Part shown: positions 25,636 to 33,317 of the stretch, piece by piece | Layout of the letters: each line of letters begins with the position of its first letter | How positions within the stretch are numbered: position 1 is the stretch's first letter | Source of the DNA: Pseudoalteromonas amylolytica | GTDB taxonomy: Bacteria > Pseudomonadota > Gammaproteobacteria > Enterobacterales > Alteromonadaceae | Reading direction: 5' to 3' | DNA: 64,000 bases | NCBI RefSeq assembly: GCF_001854605.1 | Contig: NZ_MKJU01000022.1 | Span: 186,001-250,000 of the forward strand | The notes under the pieces: model-generated | Seen by the model: only the letters and a program-made list of their open reading frames with translations | Databases searched by the model: none | Told to the model about the DNA's origin: nothing | Program-made: the position numbers and the translations under genes

Positions 25636-26292
25636 AAAGTTAACAAGCTCAAAAATTTGAGATGTTTTAAAAGACTGCGAATGCCCAAAAGTAACAACAG
25701 AAACCACCCTAAGCGGGGCTCTTCGATCAAAGTGCAGCCAATCCGAACACGCCAGGCAATCAACACCATCAAAGCACGCTTAAAACATCAACCCAGAAAC
25801 CTTTGCTTATTTACCCTGGGCATCAACACTGCCTACAGAGCCAATGAGTTACTATCACTCAGCATAGGCCAAGTCGTACATTTGCAAGTGGGGGATTATT
25901 TAGAGCTTAAACAATCCAAGAACAAACAGTACCGTCCTATCACGTTAAACACCTCAGCCATCACCGCAATACAAAGCTGGCTAGAACACCATCCAGACCG
26001 CTTAGACCCCTCCGCCCCTTTGTTTGTGTCATTCCGAAGACTGAGGAAACCACTCACTGTACCTGCGTTAAATCGGCTGGTTAAAAGCTGGTGCGAGCAT
26101 GCAAAACTCAATGGAAACTTTGGCTCACACACGCTCAGAAAAACATGGGGTTACCATCAACGCATTGAAAACCATGTGTCAGTAGCACTGCTAATGCGTG
26201 CATTTCGCCACGCCACCGAAGCCCAAACCTTAGACTACCTTGGCATCATCCCCGATGAGATCCATATGCTGTATTTGGGCTTAGAGCTGTAA
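25612..26292 (+). CDS. Small tyrosine recombinase (catalytic-domain integrase)
   Basis: A 226-residue tyrosine recombinase reduced mostly to the catalytic domain. It has box I GINTAYRANELLSL (Arg near residue 76), LKQSKNKQYRPITL with the beta-hairpin Lys, HTLRKTWGYH (HxxR near 172-175), then FRHATEAQTLDYLGI with the second His and the nucleophilic Tyr near 205. It lacks the extended N-terminal arm-binding domain of phage integrases. The ATG at 25612 has AAAGGG about 3 nt upstream; MPKSNN at 25681 is an alternative and would match many relatives. Its 5' end contains one arm of the inverted repeat, so it is a natural candidate enzyme for acting on that segment. Confidence 0.8.
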   Translation: MDYANFQIKVNKLKNLRCFKRLRMPKSNNRNHPKRGSSIKVQPIRTRQAINTIKARLKHQPRNLCLFTLGINTAYRANELLSLSIGQVVHLQVGDYLELKQSKNKQYRPITLNTSAITAIQSWLEHHPDRLDPSAPLFVSFRRLRKPLTVPALNRLVKSWCEHAKLNGNFGSHTLRKTWGYHQRIENHVSVALLMRAFRHATEAQTLDYLGIIPDEIHMLYLGLEL

Positions 26293-26321
26293 AAATAAGC
26301 GACAATCATAGCTATCTTGAG

Positions 26322-27584
26322 CTAGCGCTCGGGTGCTTGCCTGCTAATTTCATGCTGGTATTTATCACGTTGCCCACTTTGAATATCTCTATATTGATCA
26401 ATATCCTTTTCTAAGTAGTCTATTCGTTTTTGTTTGAGACTTTGCAGACGGTCAATTTTGTTATGAAGCTGTTTGACAGTTTCTAGCTGTTCAAAGACCT
26501 GTTTATCGCGTTCCTTCTGGTCGCGAATAGTGGCTAAAGCAGCTTCTCGTTCATTTTGTTGTTTTATTCTACGGTGCCTACCATTTAGCAAATCCCATAT
26601 ACCAGCTATGCCTTTGCGATAGCGTTCCTGTCTAATCGCTATCTCTTTGACTTGGCGTTGTTCATGCGTGATAGCGAGCTCTTTTCGCTCGGTTTGATGC
26701 CTCAAAATAAGTGTTTGGTGTTTTTTATTTAGGCTAACCAATTTACTGTCTGTACTTTGTATTCGATGGTTTTTCAAATGCGTTAAGCGCTGCTCCATTT
26801 GTTTAGCGATCTGCACTTTAACTTTATTAACCTGAACAAGTTCTTTAGTGCCACCGAGTTTGGTTTTTATTTCCTTGGTTTTTAAGCCCAACCAACGAGG
26901 CAGTGAGTAAACTTCACAATTCTGGTCCACCACGACATATGCGCGACGATTACCTTTAGCCAATGTGAAGCCTTGGGATTGAAGGCTTGATTGTAATGCG
27001 CTTGCTGTTTTGCTGGTGGACCAACAGCTTTTCAAGCGATCTTTGATGTCTTTAGGGTTTTGAGCTGTGCGTTTAGCCTGTTGCCATTGTCCTAGTGTAA
27101 AGTTGTTGGGGTCACGATTTTTTTTGCAAAGAAATCCATCTGGCATATCCCAACCATTCTCAAAATATAGCTCGCGTGATATTTCCATTAACTTACGTTT
27201 GGTAAAGGGCAGTGGTATAGCTTTCATTGACTCCCCATCAATTCTAGACCACACCACATGGCAATGGCGGCGAAGATTCTTTTCATGAAAAACGATAGCG
27301 CGCTGTTGGCCTGTTAGCTTTAGCTTGTCTTCAATGCGCTCTATCGTTTCTTCAAATATGTCTGTAGGTACGCATTCGTTTGCAGGTGGATTTAGACTAA
27401 GCGAGAATAAATACTGCTTAGCCTTAGTGCCTCGACTGATTGCTTGAATTTCTTTGAGCGCAGATACAAGGTCTTCTGATGCAAAACCTCTGAGCTCATG
27501 AATGGTTACATGGTCGTTTTCATCTTTAAGCAAGTGTAAGGCTAGGTCTCTAGCCCCACCTCGTGAATTACCGTGTAGTATCAT
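26322..27584 (-). CDS. MobA/VirD2-type relaxase
   Basis: A 420-residue relaxase. The N-terminal domain starts MILHGNSRGGARDLALHLL and contains HELRGF and AISRGTKAKQYLFSLSLNPP. The metal-binding motif RRHCHVVWSRID near residues 105-116 is a variant of the HxH triad of MOBP-like relaxases. The C-terminal half is a long basic coiled coil (about 230-415). Relaxases nick oriT and stay bound to the 5' end, piloting single-stranded DNA through a coupling protein. The catalytic Tyr cannot be fixed by eye. The start overlaps the mobC-like stop (ATGA), and the oriT-like region lies upstream of that operon. It probably works with the TraG-like ATPase at 5089-6843. Confidence 0.87.
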   Translation of the reverse strand: MILHGNSRGGARDLALHLLKDENDHVTIHELRGFASEDLVSALKEIQAISRGTKAKQYLFSLSLNPPANECVPTDIFEETIERIEDKLKLTGQQRAIVFHEKNLRRHCHVVWSRIDGESMKAIPLPFTKRKLMEISRELYFENGWDMPDGFLCKKNRDPNNFTLGQWQQAKRTAQNPKDIKDRLKSCWSTSKTASALQSSLQSQGFTLAKGNRRAYVVVDQNCEVYSLPRWLGLKTKEIKTKLGGTKELVQVNKVKVQIAKQMEQRLTHLKNHRIQSTDSKLVSLNKKHQTLILRHQTERKELAITHEQRQVKEIAIRQERYRKGIAGIWDLLNGRHRRIKQQNEREAALATIRDQKERDKQVFEQLETVKQLHNKIDRLQSLKQKRIDYLEKDIDQYRDIQSGQRDKYQHEISRQAPER

Positions 27585-28024
27585 TTATGCTTTTCCTCAT
27601 GCAGCCCTAAAGCTTCAATCAGCATTGATCGCATAGCTATTACAGCAGCGCAGGCGGTTTGCAGTTCTTGCTCTAAATCACCTGTTAAAGGTAACGTGCC
27701 AGCATTCACCGCTTTAGCCAGCTGGTTTAGATTTGACGGAATATGAGAGCGGCCCAGAGCCTGTAACAAAGAAGCTAGTGCCTTTTCATCAGATTTAGGC
27801 TTTCTCAGTTTCCTCCTTTTTTGAGCTCGATCCTCAAGTATCTGAGCGCGAATATAGCTTCCGAGAGATTGAGAACCCGCTTTTTGCTCCAAGTAGCATC
27901 GTTCTTCTGGCGTTAGCCTTAGACAGAAAGGAGAAGGCCTCGAAGGCTTACTCTTTTTCGGGTTGTCATTTGCGCAATCCGTAAAGTCTTTTCTTAACGT
28001 TGGCGTATTGAGGAATGGGTTCAT
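27581..28024 (-). CDS. MobC-like mobilization accessory protein
   Basis: A 147-residue basic protein. It contains PFCLRLTPEERCYLEQKAG then SLGSYIRAQIL (residues 32-63), a ribbon-helix-helix-like segment, and the MobC-type block LGRSHIPSNLNQLAKAVNAG near 90-109. MobC proteins bind oriT and help the relaxase open DNA. It overlaps the relaxase gene by 4 nt and the upstream gene by 4 nt, forming a three-gene operon. Confidence 0.83.
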   Translation of the reverse strand: MNPFLNTPTLRKDFTDCANDNPKKSKPSRPSPFCLRLTPEERCYLEQKAGSQSLGSYIRAQILEDRAQKRRKLRKPKSDEKALASLLQALGRSHIPSNLNQLAKAVNAGTLPLTGDLEQELQTACAAVIAMRSMLIEALGLHEEKHK

Positions 28025-28281
28025 AGTGTATTCCTCAATATTGCTTCATTGGTTAGAACGTCTTTTTCCAAGTACTCGTTCCATTGAACAAGTGTTTGGA
28101 AGATTTTATCTATCTCTTCTAGGTCTAATTGGTTAATCAGAGGAGTGTCAGTGGAAGAGTTATTGAACGCGGCGTTTAGAAAATCATCCTGAGCAGAGTT
28201 CGAGCTATTTCCGTTTAGGGGCACCATCCCCTCTCGCTTAGCGCACGTTTTAAAAATACCGTTTCTTACAAAAATCCCCAT
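28021..28281 (-). CDS. Hypothetical first gene of the mob operon
   Basis: An 86-residue acidic protein (from 28281), with an Asn/Ser-rich middle and a helical C-terminus (QLDLEEIDKIFQTLVQWNEYL). No domain is recognised. AGGA sits only 1-2 nt before the ATG at 28281; an internal ATG at 28227 has GAGAGGGG directly against it, so the start is uncertain. Its stop overlaps the mobC-like start (ATGA), indicating coupled translation. Confidence 0.5.
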   Translation of the reverse strand: MGIFVRNGIFKTCAKREGMVPLNGNSSNSAQDDFLNAAFNNSSTDTPLINQLDLEEIDKIFQTLVQWNEYLEKDVLTNEAILRNTL

Positions 28282-28340
28282 TTCCTACAAAATCTATAGC
28301 TTCGTTGTGTATGTGAGGAAGTTATGTTTGAAGGGACACT

Positions 28341-28401
28341 TGATATCAAAAGTGCAGCTGCACAGTTGCTAGTTCAGAGAATATGTGGGCTTAGCGCCCA
28401 C
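28341..28401. other. oriT-like palindrome cluster upstream of the mob genes
   Basis: Three symmetric elements occur within 61 bp: TGATATCA (28341-28348), GTGCAGCTGCAC (28352-28363, perfect) and the hairpin GTGGGC-TTAGC-GCCCAC (28385-28401). The position just upstream of a mobC-relaxase operon is where MOBP oriT sites usually sit. No known nic sequence could be matched by eye. Confidence 0.45.
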
Positions 28402-28453
28402 GAAAGAATTGCTTATTGAAAGAGCATAGATTGTCAAATGCGACGTTAGTAAA

Positions 28454-28486
28454 CAATTGACATATCAATTGGCTTATTCTTATACT
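28454..28486 (+). promoter_or_regulatory. Promoter with overlapping operator for the xre operon
   Basis: TTGACA (28457-28462) and TATACT (28481-28486) are separated by 18 bp, a good sigma-70 match. The -35 lies inside the palindrome CAATTGA-CATA-TCAATTG (28454-28471), which suggests autorepression by the Xre-type protein encoded 70 bp downstream. Confidence 0.65.
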
Positions 28487-28554
28487 TCCCTTGTTGTTAA
28501 TAGAGTGTGTTTACAATGTAAATCCTTCGGTCGCAAAATAAAGGAAAAAGGAAT

Positions 28555-28818
28555 GTGATAAATGGTGATGATTTAAGTGCAATGCGACTCAATGCAGGGA
28601 TTTCTCAAAAAGAGATGGCTAAAAAGCTTGGTGTTGATCGTAAAACGATCAGTAACTATGAGCTTGGAGTGATCCAAATTCGTGTAGGAGAGTTGTTTTC
28701 ATGGTTTTATTACTGCAAGATTGATACAAGCACTGTCCTTTCACAAGTTAGGGTTGTACGTGAAAAAATGGATAGTAATAAAACAACACAATCAGGCACT
28801 GAAAGAGGTAAGGAATGA
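28555..28818 (+). CDS. Xre-family helix-turn-helix regulator
   Basis: An 87-residue Cro/CI-type DNA-binding protein: LSAMRLNAGISQKEMAKKLG then VDRKTISNYELG (residues 6-38). The start is GTG at 28555 with AAGGAA 8 nt upstream; the ATG at 28553 would stop at once. It leads a coupled operon (ATGA overlap with the next ORF) and probably binds the palindrome over its own -35. The short C-terminal tail carries no extra domain. Confidence 0.82.
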   Translation: MINGDDLSAMRLNAGISQKEMAKKLGVDRKTISNYELGVIQIRVGELFSWFYYCKIDTSTVLSQVRVVREKMDSNKTTQSGTERGKE

Positions 28819-28958
28819 AAGACCTAACGTTCGACAATTGCAAAAAAGTATGTGGAAATGGACCGTATAGACCAGCTGAGCCTAAATCTCAAACTTCGAG
28901 CAGAATGGTTCCATATGACAATAAGGTTGGGGATGAAAGAGGAAGTCCTGCTCCATGA
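28815..28958 (+). CDS. 47-residue ORF in the xre operon
   Basis: ATG at 28815 overlaps the xre stop (ATGA), and the TGA at 28956 overlaps the next ATG at 28955 (ATGA again). AAGGA lies just upstream. The product starts MKDLTFDNCKKVCGNGPYRP and ends GDERGSPAP; the C-x3-C pair and Pro content are notable. Both overlaps make it very likely translated. The family is not recognised. Confidence 0.65.
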   Translation: MKDLTFDNCKKVCGNGPYRPAEPKSQTSSRMVPYDNKVGDERGSPAP

Positions 28959-29545
28959 AAGCCTCTTATTTTGTTCTAATACTTATTATTGCTTTTTCAG
29001 CCTACCTCATTCAGTTGTGGGAACCAAAGTTTACAGCACCACTCTACATTGGAGTGTTGTCATTTTGCTTTATATTTGGTTTGCTTATAAGAAATGTAAA
29101 TCTGGCGCATATAGCCCTTTTCCTATTTATAATAAATGGTATTGAGTATGTGATCTTCCAGTTTGGAGTGATTAACTTAGTTGCTGAAGATAGAGATTAC
29201 CTAACACAGGGCACTCTAATATTTGGCACGCAGTTTATTATCAGCTTACTGTCTGTGTTTATATTTCTTTTTCGTGTACAGATATCAAGAAAAATCTCAA
29301 ATTCTCAACAGGTTGTGTTAACTCACTTTGATACGTTTTTCCATTGGTTTTTTATTCTGTCAGCTTTCAATTGTCTTGCGGCGCTGTTAGAAAATACCTT
29401 TAGGAACATCTATCAATTTAATTTTCAACTTTTCTATGACATCTATCCTCTAGTTTCATACATTATATGGGCTCTTACATTAGGCGCCCTAGTGACAATG
29501 ATGATACTTTCTATCAAAGAAAATGACGCTCAGGTAACCTATTAA
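28955..29545 (+). CDS. Polytopic membrane protein in the xre operon
   Basis: A 196-residue integral membrane protein with about six hydrophobic segments: FVLILIIAFSAYLI near 6-19, LYIGVLSFCFIFGLLI near 30-45, IALFLFIINGIEYVIF near 53-68, FIISLLSVFIFLF near 94-106, FFHWFFILSAFNCLAALL near 127-144 and YIIWALTLGALVTMMIL near 169-185. There are no transporter motifs. The start is coupled to the 47-residue ORF by ATGA. A strong hairpin follows the stop. A regulator, small-ORF and membrane-protein triplet is typical of cargo such as immunity or toxin modules, but nothing here proves that. Confidence 0.65.
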   Translation: MKASYFVLILIIAFSAYLIQLWEPKFTAPLYIGVLSFCFIFGLLIRNVNLAHIALFLFIINGIEYVIFQFGVINLVAEDRDYLTQGTLIFGTQFIISLLSVFIFLFRVQISRKISNSQQVVLTHFDTFFHWFFILSAFNCLAALLENTFRNIYQFNFQLFYDIYPLVSYIIWALTLGALVTMMILSIKENDAQVTY

Positions 29546-29560
29546 AGTTTTTAGCGTACA

Positions 29561-29589
29561 ATAAAGAAGCTTTTTGAAAGCTTCTTTAT
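29561..29589 (+). terminator. Hairpin after the xre operon
   Basis: ATAAAGAAGCTTT-TTG-AAAGCTTCTTTAT is a perfect 13-bp stem with a 3-nt loop, 16 nt after the membrane-protein stop. It is AT-rich with A/T tails on both sides, so it can act in either direction. Confidence 0.7.
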
Positions 29590-29614
29590 GACTTTATTTA
29601 TCAGGCTGTTGCGT

Positions 29615-29710
29615 CATCTCATCAAATGCTACAAATCACCCCCCTCTAATTTCATTCCACCTACAGCGAACCAAAAATCATAAAGTGGCTTGAAAGCGCT
29701 GAAGAAAAGG
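29615..29710 (+). repeat. Right copy of the diverged ~95-bp flanking repeat
   Basis: Matches 472-585 in the same orientation (shared CTACAAATC, CCTCTAATTTCATTC, AACCAAAAA, TCATAAAGT, CGCTGAA). It lies right after the terminator of the last accessory operon and before the FG-GAP gene, so it marks the apparent right edge of the island. Confidence 0.6.
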
Positions 29711-29735
29711 GTTTGCAAACATCCCTCCACTATGT

Positions 29736-30956
29736 TTAATCCTCTAAATCAAGCATATACGCTGCGCCTGAGGCATTACCTTTGTCGTCGCGGTGGGGAG
29801 TGGCGATGATGGCTTTGTTGTTTGACAGCGCAAGGTTCCAGCCGAATCTGTCTTGTGGTTTGGCGTCACTGGCGAGTATTTTAGATGAATAACGCCATTG
29901 GCCGTGTTGTTTTTTGAAGATATACAGTGCGCCGGCGTTGTCGCCTTTGGCATCGTGATGCATGGCACTGATGAGGGCGGTGTTTTGATTAAGTGCTACG
30001 CCACGGGCAAATCTGTCGTCTGCTTTACCATCGGGGGCGATTAACTTTTGGGTTTGAGTCCAGTGCCCTTTTATGCGCTCAAAAATATAGGCAGAACCTG
30101 CATCGGTGCCTATGCCCTCAACATCGTCGCGTCTTGCGGAGATAAGTGCGGTGTCGCCAAACAATGCGACTCTCACACCAAAAATATCGGTGTTTGCACC
30201 ATCGCTGGCCATTAATTTTGCTTGATGCAGCCATTGTTTACCGTTGAATACGTAGGCATAAACAGCGCCGGCTTTTTCGGCGCGTTCATCATTTAAATCA
30301 GCGCCCACTAAAATGGTATCACCGTCGATTGCCACGCTGATGCCAAATAAGTCGCCAGCAGCACCGTCTTTTGCTGTAAGTTTGCTATGAAAGCGCCATG
30401 TATTTTTGTCGCGCATGAAGACGTAGGCAGAGCCCGAGTCCTTGTGTGGTGCATCACTGTGGGGCGCGCCGATAACCACAAAGCGCTCACTCAGTGCTAT
30501 GCTTTGGCCAAAAGCGTCGCCCGCCTTGGCATCTGTGGCGGTGAGTATTTGTTTTTGTGACCACAAGTTGCCCTTTTGCTCAAACGCAAATACCGCACCG
30601 GCATCTTCACCCTTATGGTCTCTTCTACTAGCCCCGAGCATGGCGGTATGGTTTTTAAGTGCCACATTGCCACCAAAAGTATCCCCCGCGTAAGCGGGGT
30701 TTGCGATGAGTTTTGCGTGCTGCTGCCAACCTGTTGTACTAAGGGTGTAGACATAGGCCGCGCCTGAATCTGTGAGATTATTCGTGTTTGCTTTGAGGGC
30801 GCCAACTAACGCAGTTGTGCCATCTAACGCAACGCTATAGCCGAACTGGTCTTCGGCTTTGCCATCATCAGCGAGCAACTTGTGTTGAGCCCCTAAGCTT
30901 TGGCAAGTTGCTAGCAAGGTGAAACAGGATAATAATTTAACAACAGCAGATTTCAT
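29736..30956 (-). CDS. Exported FG-GAP beta-propeller protein
   Basis: A 406-residue protein with a signal peptide (MKSAVVKLLSCFTLLATCQSLGA) and about seven repeats of ~52 residues. Each carries a pattern like KLxAxDGxAxDxFGxSVAL-xxxTALVGA and GAAYVY, the FG-GAP/integrin-alpha-like blade motif. Such propellers are secreted or surface-exposed, sometimes binding calcium or ligands. The start has AAGGA 7 nt upstream. It is monocistronic and looks like ordinary chromosome outside the island. Ligand unknown. Confidence 0.85.
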   Translation of the reverse strand: MKSAVVKLLSCFTLLATCQSLGAQHKLLADDGKAEDQFGYSVALDGTTALVGALKANTNNLTDSGAAYVYTLSTTGWQQHAKLIANPAYAGDTFGGNVALKNHTAMLGASRRDHKGEDAGAVFAFEQKGNLWSQKQILTATDAKAGDAFGQSIALSERFVVIGAPHSDAPHKDSGSAYVFMRDKNTWRFHSKLTAKDGAAGDLFGISVAIDGDTILVGADLNDERAEKAGAVYAYVFNGKQWLHQAKLMASDGANTDIFGVRVALFGDTALISARRDDVEGIGTDAGSAYIFERIKGHWTQTQKLIAPDGKADDRFARGVALNQNTALISAMHHDAKGDNAGALYIFKKQHGQWRYSSKILASDAKPQDRFGWNLALSNNKAIIATPHRDDKGNASGAAYMLDLED

Positions 30957-31117
30957 GCTGACATCCTTGTGCTTGATAAGGGGAAAATTGTCACTTTATG
31001 CAACTTATATCGGCTGTACAAGCAATACTTTGTAAAGAAAAGCTAAGATGATCAATGTGATGGCGGCTACCTCTCGTATCCTGCTAATTCAGCATAGCCT
31101 TTAGAGGAGCTTTGGTA

Positions 31118-31201
31118 ATGGTATTATTTTGCATGGATGGGGAGTCTGACAGTGCAACTTATCATTGGCTAGGTGATTTTGTGCCACCAGTCACACCATA
31201 A
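31118..31201 (+). CDS. Possible 27-residue ORF
   Basis: ATG at 31118 with GAGGAG about 9 nt upstream; the product starts MVLFCMDGESDSATYHWLGD and ends FVPPVTP. It is too short to judge by composition and no neighbour is coupled to it. Listed because the ribosome binding site is good; it may be a remnant. Confidence 0.2.
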   Translation: MVLFCMDGESDSATYHWLGDFVPPVTP

Positions 31202-31452
31202 AAAGAGCGAGACATGGTTTAAGTGCGTTGAACCTGCGTTGCTATTTATATGCCAAAAGTGGTCTTCACAATTTGCATGTGACCCTTGACTAAAGTAGTG
31301 AATGGCTGGGTAAAAACAAATAAGAATTCTGATTCATAAACTTACCCATGTTTTTAGGCCTGCTCACAGTGAGTCACTTTTTTGATCCTGCGCAGTGGTT
31401 TCACATTTATGAAAATAATCTGACTTTTTATCCTTGAGGTTTTCGCAAATGG

Positions 31453-31472
31453 CCTCAATACTGTAATTGAGG
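31453..31472. promoter_or_regulatory. Inverted repeat in the hpf leader
   Basis: CCTCAAT-ACTGTA-ATTGAGG, 7-bp arms, ends 22 nt before the hpf start codon. It could be an operator or an mRNA hairpin affecting translation; no known site is matched. Confidence 0.3.
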
Positions 31473-31494
31473 TAAACAAGAAAAGGATAAATAT

Positions 31495-31851
31495 ATGAAG
31501 ATAAATCTATCGGGCCACCATGTGGATGTAACAGATGCAGTAAGAGCTCACGTTCAAGAAAAGTTTGCCAAAACAGCGGTTCATTTTCCGTCGCTATTGT
31601 CACTAGACATCATTATAAGTAATGAAAACAAGAAGTTTTATACTGAAATATCGACTACGTATTCAGGCGTACGCATTGCCGTTAAGGGGGAAGGGGACGT
31701 AATGTATCCTGCGATCGCGAACGCCGCTAAAAAACTAGATGCCTCACTAAAACATAGAAAAGGGCAACTAAAAGCAAATCTACACAATAAGCCGGTGAGT
31801 ACTACACCGGAAATCGCACATGAAATTATTCAAGAGATGGATTTACGTTAG
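31495..31851 (+). CDS. hpf: Ribosome hibernation promoting factor (HPF/YfiA family)
   Basis: A 118-residue protein of the short HPF/RaiA family: MKINLSGHHVDVTDAVRAHV, HFPSLLSLDIIIS, GVRIAVKGEGDVMYPAIANA and KLDASLKHRKGQLKAN. Family members bind the 30S decoding region in stationary phase or stress and either promote 100S dimers or block translation. The short form without a C-terminal dimerization domain fits gammaproteobacteria. AAAAGGA 7 nt upstream supports the start. It is monocistronic, with a terminator 27 nt downstream. HPF versus RaiA cannot be separated with confidence. Confidence 0.88.
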   Translation: MKINLSGHHVDVTDAVRAHVQEKFAKTAVHFPSLLSLDIIISNENKKFYTEISTTYSGVRIAVKGEGDVMYPAIANAAKKLDASLKHRKGQLKANLHNKPVSTTPEIAHEIIQEMDLR

Positions 31852-31877
31852 GTAATAGTGCCTAGCGTGATATCAGC

Positions 31878-31905
31878 AAAGGGGGCCTTAACAGGCCCTT
31901 TTTTT
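31878..31905 (+). terminator. Intrinsic terminator after hpf
   Basis: AAAGGGGGCCT-TAAC-AGGCCCTTTTTTT: a GC-rich stem (31883-31888 with 31893-31898, extended by A/T pairs) and seven T residues. Confidence 0.85.
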
Positions 31906-31949
31906 ATGCTAGACTGAGCCACAGTCTCACCCATAATAAAGTAGTTTAA

Positions 31950-32867
31950 ATGACCGATTATCAAGCTGTTTTAGATACCGTGTTCTCGCATGTTCAACCC
32001 TTGTTACACTCAGGTAAAGTGGCCGATTATATTCCCGCATTAGCAGAGCAATCTCTCGGTCAATTTGCCATGGCATTACACACAAGTGATGGGCAAACTT
32101 TTACAGTGGGTGATAATCATGCGCGTTTTACGGTGCAATCGGTATCCAAAGTGATGACTCTCACCATGGCGTTGCAGCGCTATGAGGATGAGCTTTGGCA
32201 ACGAGTGGGAAAAGAGCCCTCAGGCACTGCTTTCAACTCGCTAACACAGCTTGAGTTTGAAAACGGTATTCCTCGTAACCCTTTTATCAATGCTGGTGCA
32301 ATTGTCACTTGTGATGCGCTTTTTTCTCGTTTAGGTGCGCCCATTTATACCATGTTGGAGCAATATCGTCGCCAGTCAGGTAATGATAAAGTGGTGATCA
32401 ACAAAAAGGTGGCACAGTCGGAGTTTGAACACCGCTTCAGAAATGCGGCGATGGCTTATTTAATGAAGTCGTTTGGTAACTTTACCAATGAAGTTGAAGA
32501 AGTGCTTTGGTGTTATTTCAACTACTGCGCGATTGAAGTGAACTGCCGCGAACTTGCTCGTACTTTTTCTTACCTTTCCAACCAAGGGTATTGTGCTCAA
32601 AGCCAGCAGCAGCTACTTAGTGCAAAGCAGACTAAACAGCTAAACTCACTGCTATTTACCAGCGGCCTTTATGATGCCGCAGGAGACTTTGCTTATCGAG
32701 TGGGAATGCCGGGTAAATCGGGAGTGTCGGGTACGATTATTGCGGTTGTGCCTGAGAAGTTTACCGTTGCAGTTTGGTCCCCTGGGCTTGATAAGTTTGG
32801 TAATTCTGTTGCGGGAATTGCAGCTTTAGAGCGCCTGTCTGAACAGTTAAATACTGCCATTTTTTAG
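31950..32867 (+). CDS. glsA: Glutaminase
   Basis: A 305-residue serine-dependent glutaminase, converting glutamine to glutamate and ammonia in the cytoplasm. Motifs are FTVQSVSKVMTL (the catalytic Ser-x-x-Lys, about residues 62-73), FENGIPRNPFINAGAIVTCD, and GMPGKSGVSGTIIAVVP near the C-terminus, all typical of the beta-lactamase-like glutaminase fold. Length matches family members (about 305-310). It follows the hpf terminator and has its own start region. No ankyrin or STAS extension is present. Confidence 0.93.
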   Translation: MTDYQAVLDTVFSHVQPLLHSGKVADYIPALAEQSLGQFAMALHTSDGQTFTVGDNHARFTVQSVSKVMTLTMALQRYEDELWQRVGKEPSGTAFNSLTQLEFENGIPRNPFINAGAIVTCDALFSRLGAPIYTMLEQYRRQSGNDKVVINKKVAQSEFEHRFRNAAMAYLMKSFGNFTNEVEEVLWCYFNYCAIEVNCRELARTFSYLSNQGYCAQSQQQLLSAKQTKQLNSLLFTSGLYDAAGDFAYRVGMPGKSGVSGTIIAVVPEKFTVAVWSPGLDKFGNSVAGIAALERLSEQLNTAIF

Positions 32868-33317
32868 CGGTATTTAACGCAATCAGTTGAAGTAAGACTA
32901 TTTCAAACCACTTCAGAATACACTTTTTCAATAAAAATCAAAGTAATGTGAAACCTTGCTAGCCACTCACTAGTTTAGTATTTCAGTAACAGCTAGTACA
33001 AACCTTTCCTCTTGTTTGCGTGTAATGCGCTGTAATTCCCTAAAATTAATGTTGTTGGCACAATGCTATTGGTGCGATTTTTTGAATGTCGTGATCTTTT
33101 GGTGGGTAACTACACGGGGTTGCCTAATCTTGGTTGAGCATTGAGTACGAAAACTACAGTTATTTTGAGATCAGTCAAAAAAGTAAGCAATTGCAGCTAC
33201 TAAATATTTAGTGTTTTTTTTGTGGTTGACTAGACTGAAGGTGTAGTAATGAATACTGACTGAATCATTAGCAATGACTCGCTTTAGTCAAGGACCCTTT
33301 AAGCTAGGCAGCGATAA
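32868..33317. other. 450-bp intergenic region upstream of the methyltransferase-like gene
   Basis: No gene seen. It contains TTGACT near 33226 as a weak -35 candidate and a short inverted repeat TGACT-CGCTTT-AGTCA near 33275-33290, close to the next start. It probably carries the promoter of the four-gene run that follows. Confidence 0.4.

Larger units (their letters stand above)
30957..31494. other. 538-bp intergenic region
   Basis: Divergent region between the FG-GAP gene and hpf. It contains the possible 28-codon ORF at 31118-31201 and an inverted repeat just before hpf. Otherwise I see no gene or RNA that I can name. Confidence 0.5.

Noticed and set aside
28852..29145. 97-codon frame between the xre gene and the membrane protein gene
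   Set aside because: Out of frame with the coupled 47-residue ORF and the membrane protein, both of which have ATGA overlaps; starts without a ribosome binding site.
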